Shown here one piece after another: positions 51,404-60,765 of a stretch of DNA of 64,000 nucleotides. The notes below the pieces were generated by a model. It was not told the origin of the DNA and made no database searches. It saw only the letters and a program-made list of their open reading frames with translations. The stretch spans positions 7,068,001 to 7,132,000 of the forward strand of contig NZ_CP117883.1 of the NCBI RefSeq assembly GCF_028736215.1. The letters are read 5' to 3'. The translations under genes were made by a program, and so were the position numbers. The stretch comes from Mucilaginibacter sp. KACC 22773. GTDB lineage: Bacteria; Bacteroidota; Bacteroidia; Sphingobacteriales; Sphingobacteriaceae. The first letter of the stretch is position 1. Every line of letters starts with the position of its first letter.

Positions 51404-53341
51404 TTAAGCTTTGCGGCGTATCACCAGTTTTTTATTTTGCGCTTTGGCGATGGCGTCAAAATATACCTGCATTTCGTTGTATTTGGCTGCAGGGATTACC
51501 TGGTTGGTTAAGTTGAATTTTGTGGTGTTTACCACCTGATTTTTAGCGGCATCGTATGTGTATTTTACATCGTAAGTACCATAGCTGAATTTGAGACTTT
51601 GGCTGGCAGGTAAAGTTTCAACTTCAAAGCCTGCCGGGAGATCGATAGTAGTAACACATGTTTTTAACACCGGCACATCAAAATAATAATCGTTTTTTCT
51701 TTTTTCTTCAACAGGCAATGTTGCTTGCCACAGATCAAATATACGGGGCTTATAAAAATGTTTATCGCCAGAGGTTATGTCGCAAAACTTATCGTAACCC
51801 AAATCAATATTTACCTCTTTAATGCCATTGCTATCTATCGATGGCTTGAAGATTAATTCGGAGGGTTGTTTCATATTAAGCATTCTTATAATTACTTGCT
51901 TTTGTTCATCCGTTTTCAAAGCTTCTATGCCAATATAATCATCACGATAATCGCCGGTTGTTAAAATTTTTAGATGCGCCTTGGATCCACCATCAGCATC
52001 CAATACAATATGAGCTTCGGCATTAAGCTGATTATCAATAGCAATACTTTTGGGGGTGTTAACCAATTTTCCGCCATCATCCGTAATTATTAAGGCATTT
52101 CTGTTTTCTGTAAACTTGCCTAACTTGCCAAACGATTGTGTTTGGCTGGTACATTCCAACCACGTTGTGTCATTCTTAAATGGAACGCAAACGATGATGT
52201 GATTTGATAAATCATTAGGAAATGTAGGATTATATGGCTCCTCATTTGTTCCTGCCCTTACTTTGGCGTAATATGCAGGAATGTTGACCGCTTTAAGCAT
52301 CGCACACATATAGTTTGATAGTCCTTTGCAATCGCCGTATTTTTTTTCATCAACAAAACTGGCAGGGAAGGGCTTCAATCCTCCTATGCCAAGCTGTATC
52401 CCAACATATCTAACATTTTTTTGCAAGTAATTGTATAGAAATCTTACTTTTTCCTTGTCTGTTTTAATATCTGCAGTCATTGCCTGTATTTCCTGAACCC
52501 GCTTCGGGCTGAGGCTGCATACGTCTGCGTTTAAAGACTGTTGCCATTTTCCATAGTTTTGCCAGGAGCTGATGTTTCCGGGAACCCCATAATATTCAAA
52601 ATCATTAGCCGCAAAGGATACTTTGGGTAACACCCTCCATGATTCTGACCCTTCCTCTGGTTTAAAAGCCTTTAGGTTATTAATTTTCCAGGAATAGCTG
52701 TCAATTTTATCAATAGTGTTTTTTTGCGGACGGACATTGGTGTTTTTGTTAATATATCTAAATCCAGCATTGCTGTTAATGGAAATATGGTAGTATGCAT
52801 TTTCAACAGCTTGCTCATAATCCTGATAGACCCAAGCACCAAGATCAATGAGACTCCTGACATCTAAATCATAAATATACTCAATTGTTGTAGGATAGAC
52901 TGCGATAGTATGTCCAATACTAAGCGACCTATCATCGGTTACCATCGTTTCATTATCAACGGTCAACCTATCATACATATCACTTTTGTGGTATTTTTTT
53001 ATTAATGTTCCGTCGGCACCATAAACACGCATCTCAAATGAGTTTACTATAGTGTATTTTTTATTATAATGCAGCCCGATTTCAGCTTCATCATTTCCTT
53101 TTTCGTTTAAAACGGTAACAATTTTATGGAAATGTTCATAAGCTCTGCCGGGGCCAACAATATTATCATCTTCCATGCTGTACCGCACAACCGAATTTGC
53201 GTCCTCCTTCAACGAATCGGGTATCGTTGCTGCGATATAAAGATTTTTAGGTATATTTTTATCCTGGCTATAACCCGTGGTATACAGCGCACATAAGGCT
53301 GCTGTGGTAAGCAGCAGCCTGGTGTAATGTTTAATAAACAT
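51404..53341 (-). CDS. DUF3857/transglutaminase-domain protein (catalytic)
   Basis: A 645-residue exported protein: signal peptide ~1-24 (MFIKHYTRLLLTTAALCALY), an N-terminal DUF3857 beta domain (~40-240), a transglutaminase-like cysteine-protease domain (~300-400) and a C-terminal DUF3858-type domain. Catalytic Cys338 is in KKYGDCKGLSN, His381 in LSNHIIV; the third residue is Glu396 (WLECT) where Asp is usual. The ATG at 53341 starts the signal peptide and lies 7 bp after the stop of the paralogous upstream gene. The substrate is unknown; the pair is probably an envelope system. Confidence 0.85.
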   Translation of the reverse strand: MFIKHYTRLLLTTAALCALYTTGYSQDKNIPKNLYIAATIPDSLKEDANSVVRYSMEDDNIVGPGRAYEHFHKIVTVLNEKGNDEAEIGLHYNKKYTIVNSFEMRVYGADGTLIKKYHKSDMYDRLTVDNETMVTDDRSLSIGHTIAVYPTTIEYIYDLDVRSLIDLGAWVYQDYEQAVENAYYHISINSNAGFRYINKNTNVRPQKNTIDKIDSYSWKINNLKAFKPEEGSESWRVLPKVSFAANDFEYYGVPGNISSWQNYGKWQQSLNADVCSLSPKRVQEIQAMTADIKTDKEKVRFLYNYLQKNVRYVGIQLGIGGLKPFPASFVDEKKYGDCKGLSNYMCAMLKAVNIPAYYAKVRAGTNEEPYNPTFPNDLSNHIIVCVPFKNDTTWLECTSQTQSFGKLGKFTENRNALIITDDGGKLVNTPKSIAIDNQLNAEAHIVLDADGGSKAHLKILTTGDYRDDYIGIEALKTDEQKQVIIRMLNMKQPSELIFKPSIDSNGIKEVNIDLGYDKFCDITSGDKHFYKPRIFDLWQATLPVEEKRKNDYYFDVPVLKTCVTTIDLPAGFEVETLPASQSLKFSYGTYDVKYTYDAAKNQVVNTTKFNLTNQVIPAAKYNEMQVYFDAIAKAQNKKLVIRRKA

Positions 53342-53348
53342 AATTTTA

Positions 53349-55283
53349 TTAGCCTTTTTTGAGTACAATTTGCTCGTTAAGCATATCGTACATTTTTTTA
53401 CAAAACTCACGGAACTCGGGGTAATTCTCTTTAAAATACATCGACTTTTTATGATCGATGCTAAAGCGTACCATTATTGAACCTTCTTGTTCGGCAACCA
53501 GGCGCTTAAAAACTACAGTTCCATCGGGTATAGCCATGCTGATGCTTTTGGGCATTGCATCAATTTTATATCCTGCCGGAATTTTAAAAATGCCGGTGAT
53601 GGCGTAGTTGTCGCGGTAGCCAAAATCAATATCAGTAAAGCGGTTTTCGGCCAAAAACGGGTTTGTTTTAAGGCCGGTAAACAGGTTTGAGTTAAAGTAG
53701 ATATAATTATCATCGCTACCGGTAAGGTCAAGATTGAAGCTGAGCTTTTGACGCAGCGGCAACGTGTCGATGTCCATATTCTCGAACGTAAGTTCCGATA
53801 TTTTAAGGTTGTTGTTGTCCTCGCGTAAATAGTCGTTATATTTTTTTTCGCCGTCGGTTTTAAACTTTTTAGTATACCTTATTTTATTGTAGCTGAAGCT
53901 GCTGATATCGGCGCTGCCGCTCATTTTGCCATCGGGCTTAATTTCGGCATTCAATAAAACAACCTGGCGTACTGGCTCCGGTTCCTGTAAAAACGAAAGA
54001 TCATATATCTTGTTTGTGTCATCAATATAAAAACCAAACGAGTTTAAAAAGTTATCGGGCACCTTATTGTAAAGGTTGTATTTACTGGTGGCATCAAGCG
54101 CATAATATTTAGCGCTATCAACAGGGATATAAGCTATCATGCTGTTGAACTGATAAACACTCGGGTAGCTTGGGTTTATCCGCCCGTTTGTGCGTGTGCT
54201 TACCATCATAGGATAAACAGTCAACCCCGATTTTTTTAGTAAGTGATAAAGTATTATGTTTATTTCGGCAGAGTTACCCACTTTTTTCTCCCAGGCCTTC
54301 GGGGTTCCGTCGGTACTGCTAATGTCATAACTATCATTCCACTTCATGATGTTTTTAACCTCGTTAAAAACATAGGCAATTTTTTCATCATTGGTTTTAA
54401 GGGCCTTGGCCTTGTTGATAATTAATTCTTCGCCGGCAAGTTTCCTGTTCAGCTGACCGCCAAAATCCTTGTTATTCATCCTGTTTTCACCCACTTTTTT
54501 CCATGAATCCTGGAAGTTTGGCATAAAATACCCGGGTATGCGGATACTTAACAACTGGAAAAGGATCCGCTCAGAATTATCATTACGGGCATCCATATAG
54601 GGTTCATCTTTTAACGATGGAATATTGGCCATCGCTTCGGTATGGGTATTTGACGAACTTGTTTTATCAACTACGTATGGCGAATGCAAATTTGGCAGCC
54701 TCTTATAGGTTAAAATATCCGGGATATTAGTATCTAACTCGCTATACCGCGTAGGCAGATCGCTTTGAAAATACCAATCGGGAAAATCGCTCACAGAAGC
54801 GCTGGTTAACCTGTATTTATATTCGATAATACAGCCTGGTTTTACATTTGGAAACGAGAAAACCAGCGCCGAGTAGTACTTATCTACGGCTTCGGTGAAG
54901 ATCTGTTTTTTATCTACCTTAATAATTTCAATGGCGCCATTGGTTAAATTAATGGTTTGCGCCTGTAGCCCGGTTATATATTGCGAACGATTGGCGCTAT
55001 AGTATTTTATACGGATGTTTGCCTCATCCTTGCCGTTATCGTTAAATATTTTGATGCGCTTGTGCCTGTCGGTGTTGATATTGTATTGCGTGTCAAAATA
55101 GGTATCGCCTTTATCAAAAAGGATTTCGGCATTGGCATCGGGCTCAAAATCGCATTTGGTCATTTCCAGATCGGCTTTATCAACTTTACCGAATGATTGA
55201 GCTGTTGGCACAGGGGCAGTAGTTTGTGCGTTTGCGGTAATTGCTAAAGATCCCAGCAATAGGAGGGAAAAGAATTTCTTCAT
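53349..55283 (-). CDS. DUF3857/transglutaminase-like protein, catalytic residues lost
   Basis: A 644-residue paralogue of the next gene with the same layout: signal peptide (residues 1-20, ending ANAQ), DUF3857 domain (~35-250), transglutaminase-like domain (~290-400) and a C-terminal beta domain. At the site of the catalytic Cys it has Ser338 (KVGNSAEIN) and at that of the His it has Ser381 (YQFNSMIAY); Asp397 remains. It should therefore not be an active thiol enzyme and may bind a substrate or regulate its partner. First gene of the operon. Confidence 0.85.
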   Translation of the reverse strand: MKKFFSLLLLGSLAITANAQTTAPVPTAQSFGKVDKADLEMTKCDFEPDANAEILFDKGDTYFDTQYNINTDRHKRIKIFNDNGKDEANIRIKYYSANRSQYITGLQAQTINLTNGAIEIIKVDKKQIFTEAVDKYYSALVFSFPNVKPGCIIEYKYRLTSASVSDFPDWYFQSDLPTRYSELDTNIPDILTYKRLPNLHSPYVVDKTSSSNTHTEAMANIPSLKDEPYMDARNDNSERILFQLLSIRIPGYFMPNFQDSWKKVGENRMNNKDFGGQLNRKLAGEELIINKAKALKTNDEKIAYVFNEVKNIMKWNDSYDISSTDGTPKAWEKKVGNSAEINIILYHLLKKSGLTVYPMMVSTRTNGRINPSYPSVYQFNSMIAYIPVDSAKYYALDATSKYNLYNKVPDNFLNSFGFYIDDTNKIYDLSFLQEPEPVRQVVLLNAEIKPDGKMSGSADISSFSYNKIRYTKKFKTDGEKKYNDYLREDNNNLKISELTFENMDIDTLPLRQKLSFNLDLTGSDDNYIYFNSNLFTGLKTNPFLAENRFTDIDFGYRDNYAITGIFKIPAGYKIDAMPKSISMAIPDGTVVFKRLVAEQEGSIMVRFSIDHKKSMYFKENYPEFREFCKKMYDMLNEQIVLKKG

Positions 55284-55657
55284 GTCAATAAGGTTTAATC
55301 AGACGAATATAATAATAGGAAAATGATTCTTGTTAAAATAAATAAAACAATTTATTTACTTGTTTGTAATGCAGCAAAGTGTTTTTCGGGGCAAGCGGAC
55401 TAAATAGTTAACGGCGACCAGTTTAGTGTTAACCATGTTAAAACCACAAAATATTGATTATGAGACAATTGTAAAAACAATATCTGAAATGTGTTAAGTT
55501 ATGTTAACCCTGTTAGATGCGTTTGTCCTGCGTTTTTTGTAAAACATATTTTATTAGTAATGACAGCCAATTTCCTTTGTATGTGCTATTTTGGCGTTAA
55601 ATAAGCCCGTTTGTGCTATATTAGTAAATTGGCACCGTGATTGATATACCATAGTTA
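55284..55657. other. Intergenic region between divergent DUF3857 operon and hflX
   Basis: 374 bp, AT-rich, no open frame that looks coding. It must contain both promoters. I see no repeat or RNA, and no perfect TAnnTTTG near the hflX start. Confidence 0.45.
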
Positions 55658-56842
55658 ATGAAGCAAAAATTTTACGATACTGCTGTGAAGCAGGAAAAAG
55701 CTGTTTTGGTTGGCGTAATGACACCCCACGTAACCGACGAACAGGAGAAAGAATATTTAGAGGAACTGGAGTTTTTAGTTGCTACAGCAGGCGGCGAAAC
55801 AATAACTCATTTCACCCAAAAACTACAGCGGCCCGACAGGGCGACTTTTGTGGGCAGTGGTAAGCTGGAAGATATAAAGGCTTTTGTTATTGAAGAAGAA
55901 ATTGATATGGTGGTGTTTGACGATGAGCTGTCGCCATCGCAATTGCGCAATATTGAAAACGAGCTGCAGGTAAAGATACTTGACAGGAATAACCTTATCC
56001 TTGATATTTTTGCAAATCGCGCGCAAACAGCGCAGGCTAAAACCCAGGTGGAGCTTGCTCAACTACAATATTTGCTGCCCCGCCTTACCCGTTTGTGGAC
56101 CCACCTTGAGCGCCAGAAGGGTGGTATTGGTATGCGCGGACCGGGTGAATCGCAAATTGAGACCGACAGGCGTTTGATTTTGAACAAGATAGCCTTATTG
56201 AAAGACAGGCTGAAACAAATAGACAAGCAAAACGAAACCCAGCGCAAAAACCGGAGCCAGATGGTGCGTGCCGCGCTGGTAGGTTATACAAACGTTGGCA
56301 AATCAACCATCATGAATATGGTATCCAAATCGGAAGTGTTTGCCGAAAACAAACTGTTTGCCACTTTAGATACAACTGTGAGGAAAGTGGTGTTGGAGAA
56401 CGTGCCTTTCCTGTTGTCAGACACGGTTGGTTTTATCCGCAAACTACCTCACCAACTGGTAGAGTGTTTTAAATCGACACTGGATGAAGTGCGCGAAGCA
56501 GATATTCTGGTGCACGTGGTAGATATTTCGCACCCTAACTTTGAGGATCAGATACGTACCGTTAACGAGACCCTGAAAGATATTGGCGCTATTGATAAAC
56601 GGATGATAACGGTATTTAATAAAATAGACGCCTTTAAACCGGAAGATCACCAGATAGAGCAGCAGGAAGAACCCTTAACGCTTGACGATTTTAAACACAG
56701 CTGGATGGCCAAAAACAACAGCCCGGCCATATTTATATCGGCCACCAAAAGAGAGAATGTAGATGAGTTCAGGAATTTGCTTTATGAGGAAGTGAAAGCG
56801 ATACATACCGAAAGGTACCCGTATGATCATTTGTTGTATTAA
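55658..56842 (+). CDS. hflX: GTPase HflX
   Basis: A 394-residue ribosome-associated GTPase that splits stalled ribosomes, for example after heat shock. The N-terminal glycine-rich subdomain has GGIGMRGPGESQIETDRR; the G domain has P-loop GYTNVGKST, DTVGFIRKLPHQLV (G3) and NKID (G4). FATLDTTVRKV is switch I. Length is normal for Bacteroidota. Single gene; its terminator is embedded in an inverted repeat shared with mqnD. Confidence 0.95.
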   Translation: MKQKFYDTAVKQEKAVLVGVMTPHVTDEQEKEYLEELEFLVATAGGETITHFTQKLQRPDRATFVGSGKLEDIKAFVIEEEIDMVVFDDELSPSQLRNIENELQVKILDRNNLILDIFANRAQTAQAKTQVELAQLQYLLPRLTRLWTHLERQKGGIGMRGPGESQIETDRRLILNKIALLKDRLKQIDKQNETQRKNRSQMVRAALVGYTNVGKSTIMNMVSKSEVFAENKLFATLDTTVRKVVLENVPFLLSDTVGFIRKLPHQLVECFKSTLDEVREADILVHVVDISHPNFEDQIRTVNETLKDIGAIDKRMITVFNKIDAFKPEDHQIEQQEEPLTLDDFKHSWMAKNNSPAIFISATKRENVDEFRNLLYEEVKAIHTERYPYDHLLY

Positions 56843-56848
56843 ACGGCG

Positions 56849-56975
56849 AAGCCCCCTAACCCCCTGAGGGAGGAATTTTTGATTCACTATGTCACTAAAT
56901 AAAACGGCCCCTCTGATGCAAGAAGGGCCGTTTTATTTTAAACGATGGTTCCCCCTTCAGGGGGTTAGGGGGCTT
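56849..56975. repeat. Inverted repeat enclosing the hflX/mqnD terminator
   Basis: Outer arms 56849-56875 and 56949-56975 are inverted copies matching at 25 of 27 bases and containing GCCCCCTAACCCCCTGA. Between them, AAAACGGCCC (56901-56910) and GGGCCGTTTT (56925-56934) form a 10-bp terminator stem with T-rich sides. The right arm encodes the last residues of MqnD (SPLTP). Confidence 0.88.
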
Positions 56976-57817
56976 AGAAATATTTCCTCGTTTATTTGGG
57001 GGATAATGTGTTTTTTCTGGGCAGTGTTAAAAAGCAGCTTTATCGCTTTCCTTCCCTCCTCTCCCAATTCTACAGAATATTTATTTACATACAAATCAAT
57101 GTGTTTGTACATGACCTCTTCACTCATTTCCTGGGCGTGCGAGCGGATAAACTCCAGTCCCGATTTAGGGTTGGCAAAGGCAAACTCAACTGATTTACGC
57201 AACACCCTGTTTAATTTATGCTGAATAGCTGCCGGCAGGTTACGATTGGCAACGATGCCACCAAGCGGGATAGCGCAGCCGGTTTGTTTCTCCCAATGAT
57301 CGCCCAGGTCGATAATCCTTTTTAGGCCTTTATCCTGGTAGGTGAAGCGGTTTTCGTGGATGATGAGGCCAATATCAACCCGGCCTTCCAGTACAGCGTT
57401 TTCGATATCCGAAAAAACAAGCTCTGCCTTGTTAGTAGCCTTAGGGAAAGCGTTGCCTAACAAGAAATTGGCGGTGGTATACTTGCCGGGGATGCCTATT
57501 TTGAGGTTGGGGTTGCCGGTTTCGAGTTGCGAAAGTAGTTTTTCCGGATCTGATTTGCAGATCAGCATTGGTCCCACGCCAAAGCCCAGGGCGCTGCCCG
57601 AGTCAAGCAGTACATATTTATCGGCCACGTAAGCAAACGCATGGTAGCTAAGTTTGGTAACATCCAATTCGCCGCGGAAAGCTTTTTGGTTCAGAGTTTC
57701 TACATCATCATAAAAAACCTCAAACACCAGGCCTTCGGTGTCAATTTTATGGTGAATAAGGGCATCAAAAATAAAAGTATCATTGGGGCAGGGCGAAAAG
57801 CCGAGGGTTAGTTTCAT
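56957..57817 (-). CDS. mqnD: 1,4-dihydroxy-6-naphthoate synthase MqnD
   Basis: A 286-residue enzyme of the futalosine menaquinone pathway. It cleaves cyclic de-hypoxanthine futalosine to 1,4-dihydroxy-6-naphthoate. It has the periplasmic-binding-protein-like fold with GFSPCPNDTFIFDAL at the N-terminus, DVTKLSYHAFAYV, GVGPMLICKS and GLIIHENRFTY. The C-terminus (FLSPLTP) is coded by the repeat arm, so the stop position was probably set by it. mqnB follows upstream in the same orientation, 133 bp away. Confidence 0.93.
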   Translation of the reverse strand: MKLTLGFSPCPNDTFIFDALIHHKIDTEGLVFEVFYDDVETLNQKAFRGELDVTKLSYHAFAYVADKYVLLDSGSALGFGVGPMLICKSDPEKLLSQLETGNPNLKIGIPGKYTTANFLLGNAFPKATNKAELVFSDIENAVLEGRVDIGLIIHENRFTYQDKGLKRIIDLGDHWEKQTGCAIPLGGIVANRNLPAAIQHKLNRVLRKSVEFAFANPKSGLEFIRSHAQEMSEEVMYKHIDLYVNKYSVELGEEGRKAIKLLFNTAQKKHIIPQINEEIFLSPLTP

Positions 57818-57856
57818 GGTAAGTTGTAAGTGTTACGTTATACGTTAAAAAGGGGC

Positions 57857-57941
57857 ACGTATAACGTATAAAGTCAAACGTAAAACCCCTGTTTGCGTTT
57901 TTGAAGCCCTACGTATAACGTACCACGTCAAACGTAAAACC
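57857..57941. repeat. ACGTATAACGTA direct repeats between mqnD and mqnB
   Basis: ACGTATAACGTA at 57857-57868 and 57911-57922 (54-bp period), each followed by GTCAAACGTAAAAC a few bases later. Another ACGTTATACGTT word lies just before. No gene in this 133-bp gap. Confidence 0.6.
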
Positions 57942-57950
57942 TCGACGCAA

Positions 57951-58571
57951 TTAAAGCTTGATGATCGCGTCAATCAGATCAATGGCAAAGGTATTCAGAT
58001 TTTTTATAGCTAACCCTATCTGCCAGTTATCCCGGTTGCGTTTTTCAACATAATTTGACACAGCCCTGATTTGGATACAACGCGCATTAACCTGCTGGCA
58101 GGCATAAAAGAACGCCGCGCCTTCCATACTCTCCAATTGGGGGGTTAACCGCTCCTGCACTTTTTTAATAGATGCATCATTTCCATGAACGGTATTTACC
58201 GTAATGGCCCGGCCTTTTTTCAAATAAAAACTACTTTCAACCTCATCTAATGTGGTTGTTGGTTTATAGGTTACCTCGCCAAAGCCCAAAACGTTCATCG
58301 GTATAAACCGCTCGTCGTCTTCCGCACCGGTTTCGGCAAAAGTATCTTCGGTTACTTCAACCAAAAAACCGGGTTCAATGTTCCTGTCGAAGCTGCCTGC
58401 AATGCCCAAATTTATTACCAGGTCATATTTAGCATGGGTAAATTGACGCCCCAGGGCAAAGGCAGTGGGTACCATGCCTGCGCCGGTTATCAATACATCT
58501 ATTTTGTTACCGAAGTATTTGACTAAGGGTTCAACTTCGGGCGCCGTTGCGGCAACAATTAATATAAGCAT
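57951..58571 (-). CDS. mqnB: Futalosine hydrolase MqnB
   Basis: A 206-residue nucleosidase of the MTAN/PNP fold that removes hypoxanthine from futalosine. INLGIAGSFD, LESMEGAAFFYACQQ (the catalytic Glu region), IRAVSNYVEKRNRDNW and the acidic-rich TFAETGAEDDERF fit the family; the last Asp of plain MTAN is changed to the RNRDNW loop of MqnB. Same pathway as mqnD. Divergent from the queD/folE genes. Confidence 0.92.
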   Translation of the reverse strand: MLILIVAATAPEVEPLVKYFGNKIDVLITGAGMVPTAFALGRQFTHAKYDLVINLGIAGSFDRNIEPGFLVEVTEDTFAETGAEDDERFIPMNVLGFGEVTYKPTTTLDEVESSFYLKKGRAITVNTVHGNDASIKKVQERLTPQLESMEGAAFFYACQQVNARCIQIRAVSNYVEKRNRDNWQIGLAIKNLNTFAIDLIDAIIKL

Positions 58572-58642
58572 ATTGCTTTTTGTACGTTTAATTTACAGAT
58601 TTTTGACCACGAATATAAAACAACTGGCCTGTTTTTGTTTTG

Positions 58643-58650
58643 TATATTTG
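58643..58650 (+). promoter_or_regulatory. -7 element of queD/folE
   Basis: TATATTTG is a perfect TAnnTTTG match, 15 bp ahead of the ATG at 58666. Confidence 0.55.
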
Positions 58651-58665
58651 CACCCACTTATTATT

Positions 58666-59085
58666 ATGATGATACATATAACGCGCAAAGAACATTTTAA
58701 TGCCGCTCACCGGATGTACCGTGAGGAATGGAGCGCTGAAAAAAACAATGAGGTATTTGGCAAATGCGCCAACCCCAACTGGCATGGTCATAATTACAAT
58801 TTATTTGTAACGGTTAAGGGCGAAATTACCCACGCCACCGGCTATCTGATGGATTTGAAAGAGCTTAAGGTTATTATTAACGAGCATGTTATAGAAAAGC
58901 TTGATCATAAAAACATCAATTTGGATGTTGAATTCATGGCGGGTAAAATGGCGTCGACGGAATTGCTTTGCATCGAGATTTTTAATCAGCTTAAGGCGCC
59001 TATTGAGGCTTATGAGGGAGTGTTTTTACACTCGGTAAAATTATATGAAACTGAAAATAATTCCGCGGAGTATTTTGGCGGATAA
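58666..59085 (+). CDS. queD: 6-pyruvoyl-tetrahydropterin synthase / QueD family protein
   Basis: A 139-residue protein of the T-fold. Zinc ligands: H15 (FNAAH), H40 and H42 (NWHGHNY); Cys34 (GKCANPN) is the nucleophile region. The family converts 7,8-dihydroneopterin triphosphate to 6-carboxytetrahydropterin (QueD, queuosine) or 6-pyruvoyl-tetrahydropterin. The next gene makes that very substrate, so both products act in sequence. The start is one of two adjacent ATGs (58666/58669). 9 bp separate it from folE. Confidence 0.88.
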   Translation: MMIHITRKEHFNAAHRMYREEWSAEKNNEVFGKCANPNWHGHNYNLFVTVKGEITHATGYLMDLKELKVIINEHVIEKLDHKNINLDVEFMAGKMASTELLCIEIFNQLKAPIEAYEGVFLHSVKLYETENNSAEYFGG

Positions 59086-59094
59086 CCGGATAAA

Positions 59095-59733
59095 ATGATT
59101 GATAAAAACCACATCCCCGACCGCGATGATGATATTGACGGTTACACCAAAATAGACCGGTACAATCCGCAACTAATTGAAAACCTATCGGGCCATTATC
59201 TTGATGTTTTAAAGCAGATTGGAGAAAACCCCCAAAGGGAAGGCCTGTTAAAAACACCAGAACGCATAGCCAAGGCGATGTTGTTTTTAACTCATGGCTA
59301 TGATCTGGATGCTAAAAGCATCCTGAATTCGGCTATGTTTAAAGAGGAATACAGCCAGATGGTAATTGTAAAAGATATTGAAGTGTACTCTATGTGTGAG
59401 CACCATATGCTGCCTTTTTTTGGAAAGGCGCATATTGCCTATATTCCTAATGGCTATGTGGTTGGGCTAAGCAAAATACCGCGCGTAGTTGATGCCTTTG
59501 CCCGCAGGCTGCAGGTGCAGGAGCGCTTAACCAACGAGATTCGCGATTGTATACAGGAAACGCTTAACCCGGTTGGAGTAGGTATTGTTATTGAGTGCCG
59601 CCACCTGTGCATGAGTATGCGTGGTGTGCAAAAACAAAACTCGGTTACCACCACATCGGCCTTTACCGGTGAGTTTTTGAAAGAAAAAACCCGCACAGAG
59701 TTTTTAAATTTAATAAGTTCGAAACTAAGTTGA
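59095..59733 (+). CDS. folE: GTP cyclohydrolase I
   Basis: A 212-residue enzyme converting GTP to 7,8-dihydroneopterin triphosphate, first step of folate and queuosine-pterin synthesis. Zinc ligands C101 and H104 in CEHHMLPFFG, a second Cys in ECRHLCMSMRG, and SKIPRVVDAFARRLQVQERLT are the signatures. It follows the queD-like gene by 9 bp, so both share one promoter. An inverted repeat with 12-bp arms (59730-59741 and 59781-59792) overlaps the stop and looks like its terminator. Confidence 0.96.
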   Translation: MIDKNHIPDRDDDIDGYTKIDRYNPQLIENLSGHYLDVLKQIGENPQREGLLKTPERIAKAMLFLTHGYDLDAKSILNSAMFKEEYSQMVIVKDIEVYSMCEHHMLPFFGKAHIAYIPNGYVVGLSKIPRVVDAFARRLQVQERLTNEIRDCIQETLNPVGVGIVIECRHLCMSMRGVQKQNSVTTTSAFTGEFLKEKTRTEFLNLISSKLS

Positions 59734-59792
59734 TTAAGTGAATGGTTAATTAGGTGAGTAGTTAAAAAAATAAAAACCACTCACTTAATCAA
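59730..59792 (+). terminator. Inverted repeat after folE
   Basis: TTGATTAAGTGA (59730-59741) and TCACTTAATCAA (59781-59792), perfect 12-bp arms around a 39-base loop that contains a further GTGAGTAGTT/AACCACTCAC partial stem. No T-run follows, so the terminator role is a guess. Confidence 0.45.
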
Positions 59793-59817
59793 CTCAATCA
59801 ACCAATAAACCAAAGCA

Positions 59818-60702
59818 ATGAAAGCATATATTTTTCCAGGGCAGGGTGCCCAATTCCCGGGTATGGGTAAAGATCTTTACGAGCAGTCTGAAAAAGCACA
59901 TGAGTTATTTGAAAAAGCAAATGAAATATTGGGTTTCCGGATTACAGATGTAATGTTTGATGGCACGGCCGAAGATTTGGTGCAAACCAACGTTACCCAG
60001 CCTGCTATATTTTTACACTCGGTAGTTTTAGCTACCGTTTTGGGCGATGAATTTAAACCGGATATGGTTGCCGGGCACTCCTTAGGCGAGTTTTCGGCCC
60101 TTGTTGCTGCAGGTGCCTTATCATTTGAAGATGGTTTGCGTTTAGTTGCCGCGCGTGCCAACGCCATGCAAAAAGCCTGCGAAATACAGCCATCAACTAT
60201 GGCCGCTATTTTAGGGCTGGATGACTTTACTGTTGAGGATGTATGCCGCCAGGTAAGTAACGTAGTAGTAACCGCAAATTATAATTGCCCGGGCCAACTG
60301 GTAATATCGGGAACTATTGCCGGCATTGACGAGGCTTGTGAGAAACTGCTTGCTGCCGGCGCAAAAAGGGCACTGATACTTAAAGTTGGGGGCGCTTTCC
60401 ATTCGCCGTTAATGGAATCGGCAAGGGTTGAGCTGGAAGCGGCAATTGTAGCTACCGAAATTAAGGCGCCGGTTTGCCCTGTCTATCAAAATATTGATGC
60501 TAAGCCATATACAGATCCGGCACTCATCAAACAAAATTTAATTGCCCAGCTTACCGGTGCAGTAAGGTGGACGCAAACCGTTAAGCACATGCTGGAAGAT
60601 GGGGCCACCTCATTTACCGAAGTTGGCCCTGGCAACGTATTGCAAGGGCTGGTAAAAAAGCTTGACAGGGCAATACCTACCCAAAGCGCTGTTTTAGCTT
60701 AA
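59818..60702 (+). CDS. fabD: Malonyl-CoA acyl carrier protein transacylase
   Basis: A 294-residue enzyme that loads malonyl onto ACP for fatty acid synthesis. The nucleophile Ser88 is in GHSLGE; the motifs FPGQGAQFPGMG at the start, QPAIFLHS, and GAFHSPLM (catalytic His) are present. Length normal (about 300). It stands alone with its own terminator, not in a fab cluster. Confidence 0.95.
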   Translation: MKAYIFPGQGAQFPGMGKDLYEQSEKAHELFEKANEILGFRITDVMFDGTAEDLVQTNVTQPAIFLHSVVLATVLGDEFKPDMVAGHSLGEFSALVAAGALSFEDGLRLVAARANAMQKACEIQPSTMAAILGLDDFTVEDVCRQVSNVVVTANYNCPGQLVISGTIAGIDEACEKLLAAGAKRALILKVGGAFHSPLMESARVELEAAIVATEIKAPVCPVYQNIDAKPYTDPALIKQNLIAQLTGAVRWTQTVKHMLEDGATSFTEVGPGNVLQGLVKKLDRAIPTQSAVLA

Positions 60703-60710
60703 TAATAATT

Positions 60711-60742
60711 AAAAAGGCACTATTATAGTGCCTTTTGTTTTT
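60711..60742 (+). terminator. Terminator of fabD
   Basis: AAAAGGCACTA (60712-60722) and TAGTGCCTTTT (60726-60736), perfect 11-bp stem with a TTA loop, followed by a T-run. Confidence 0.9.
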
Positions 60743-60765
60743 AACGTGTAATATCTGATAGTAAT

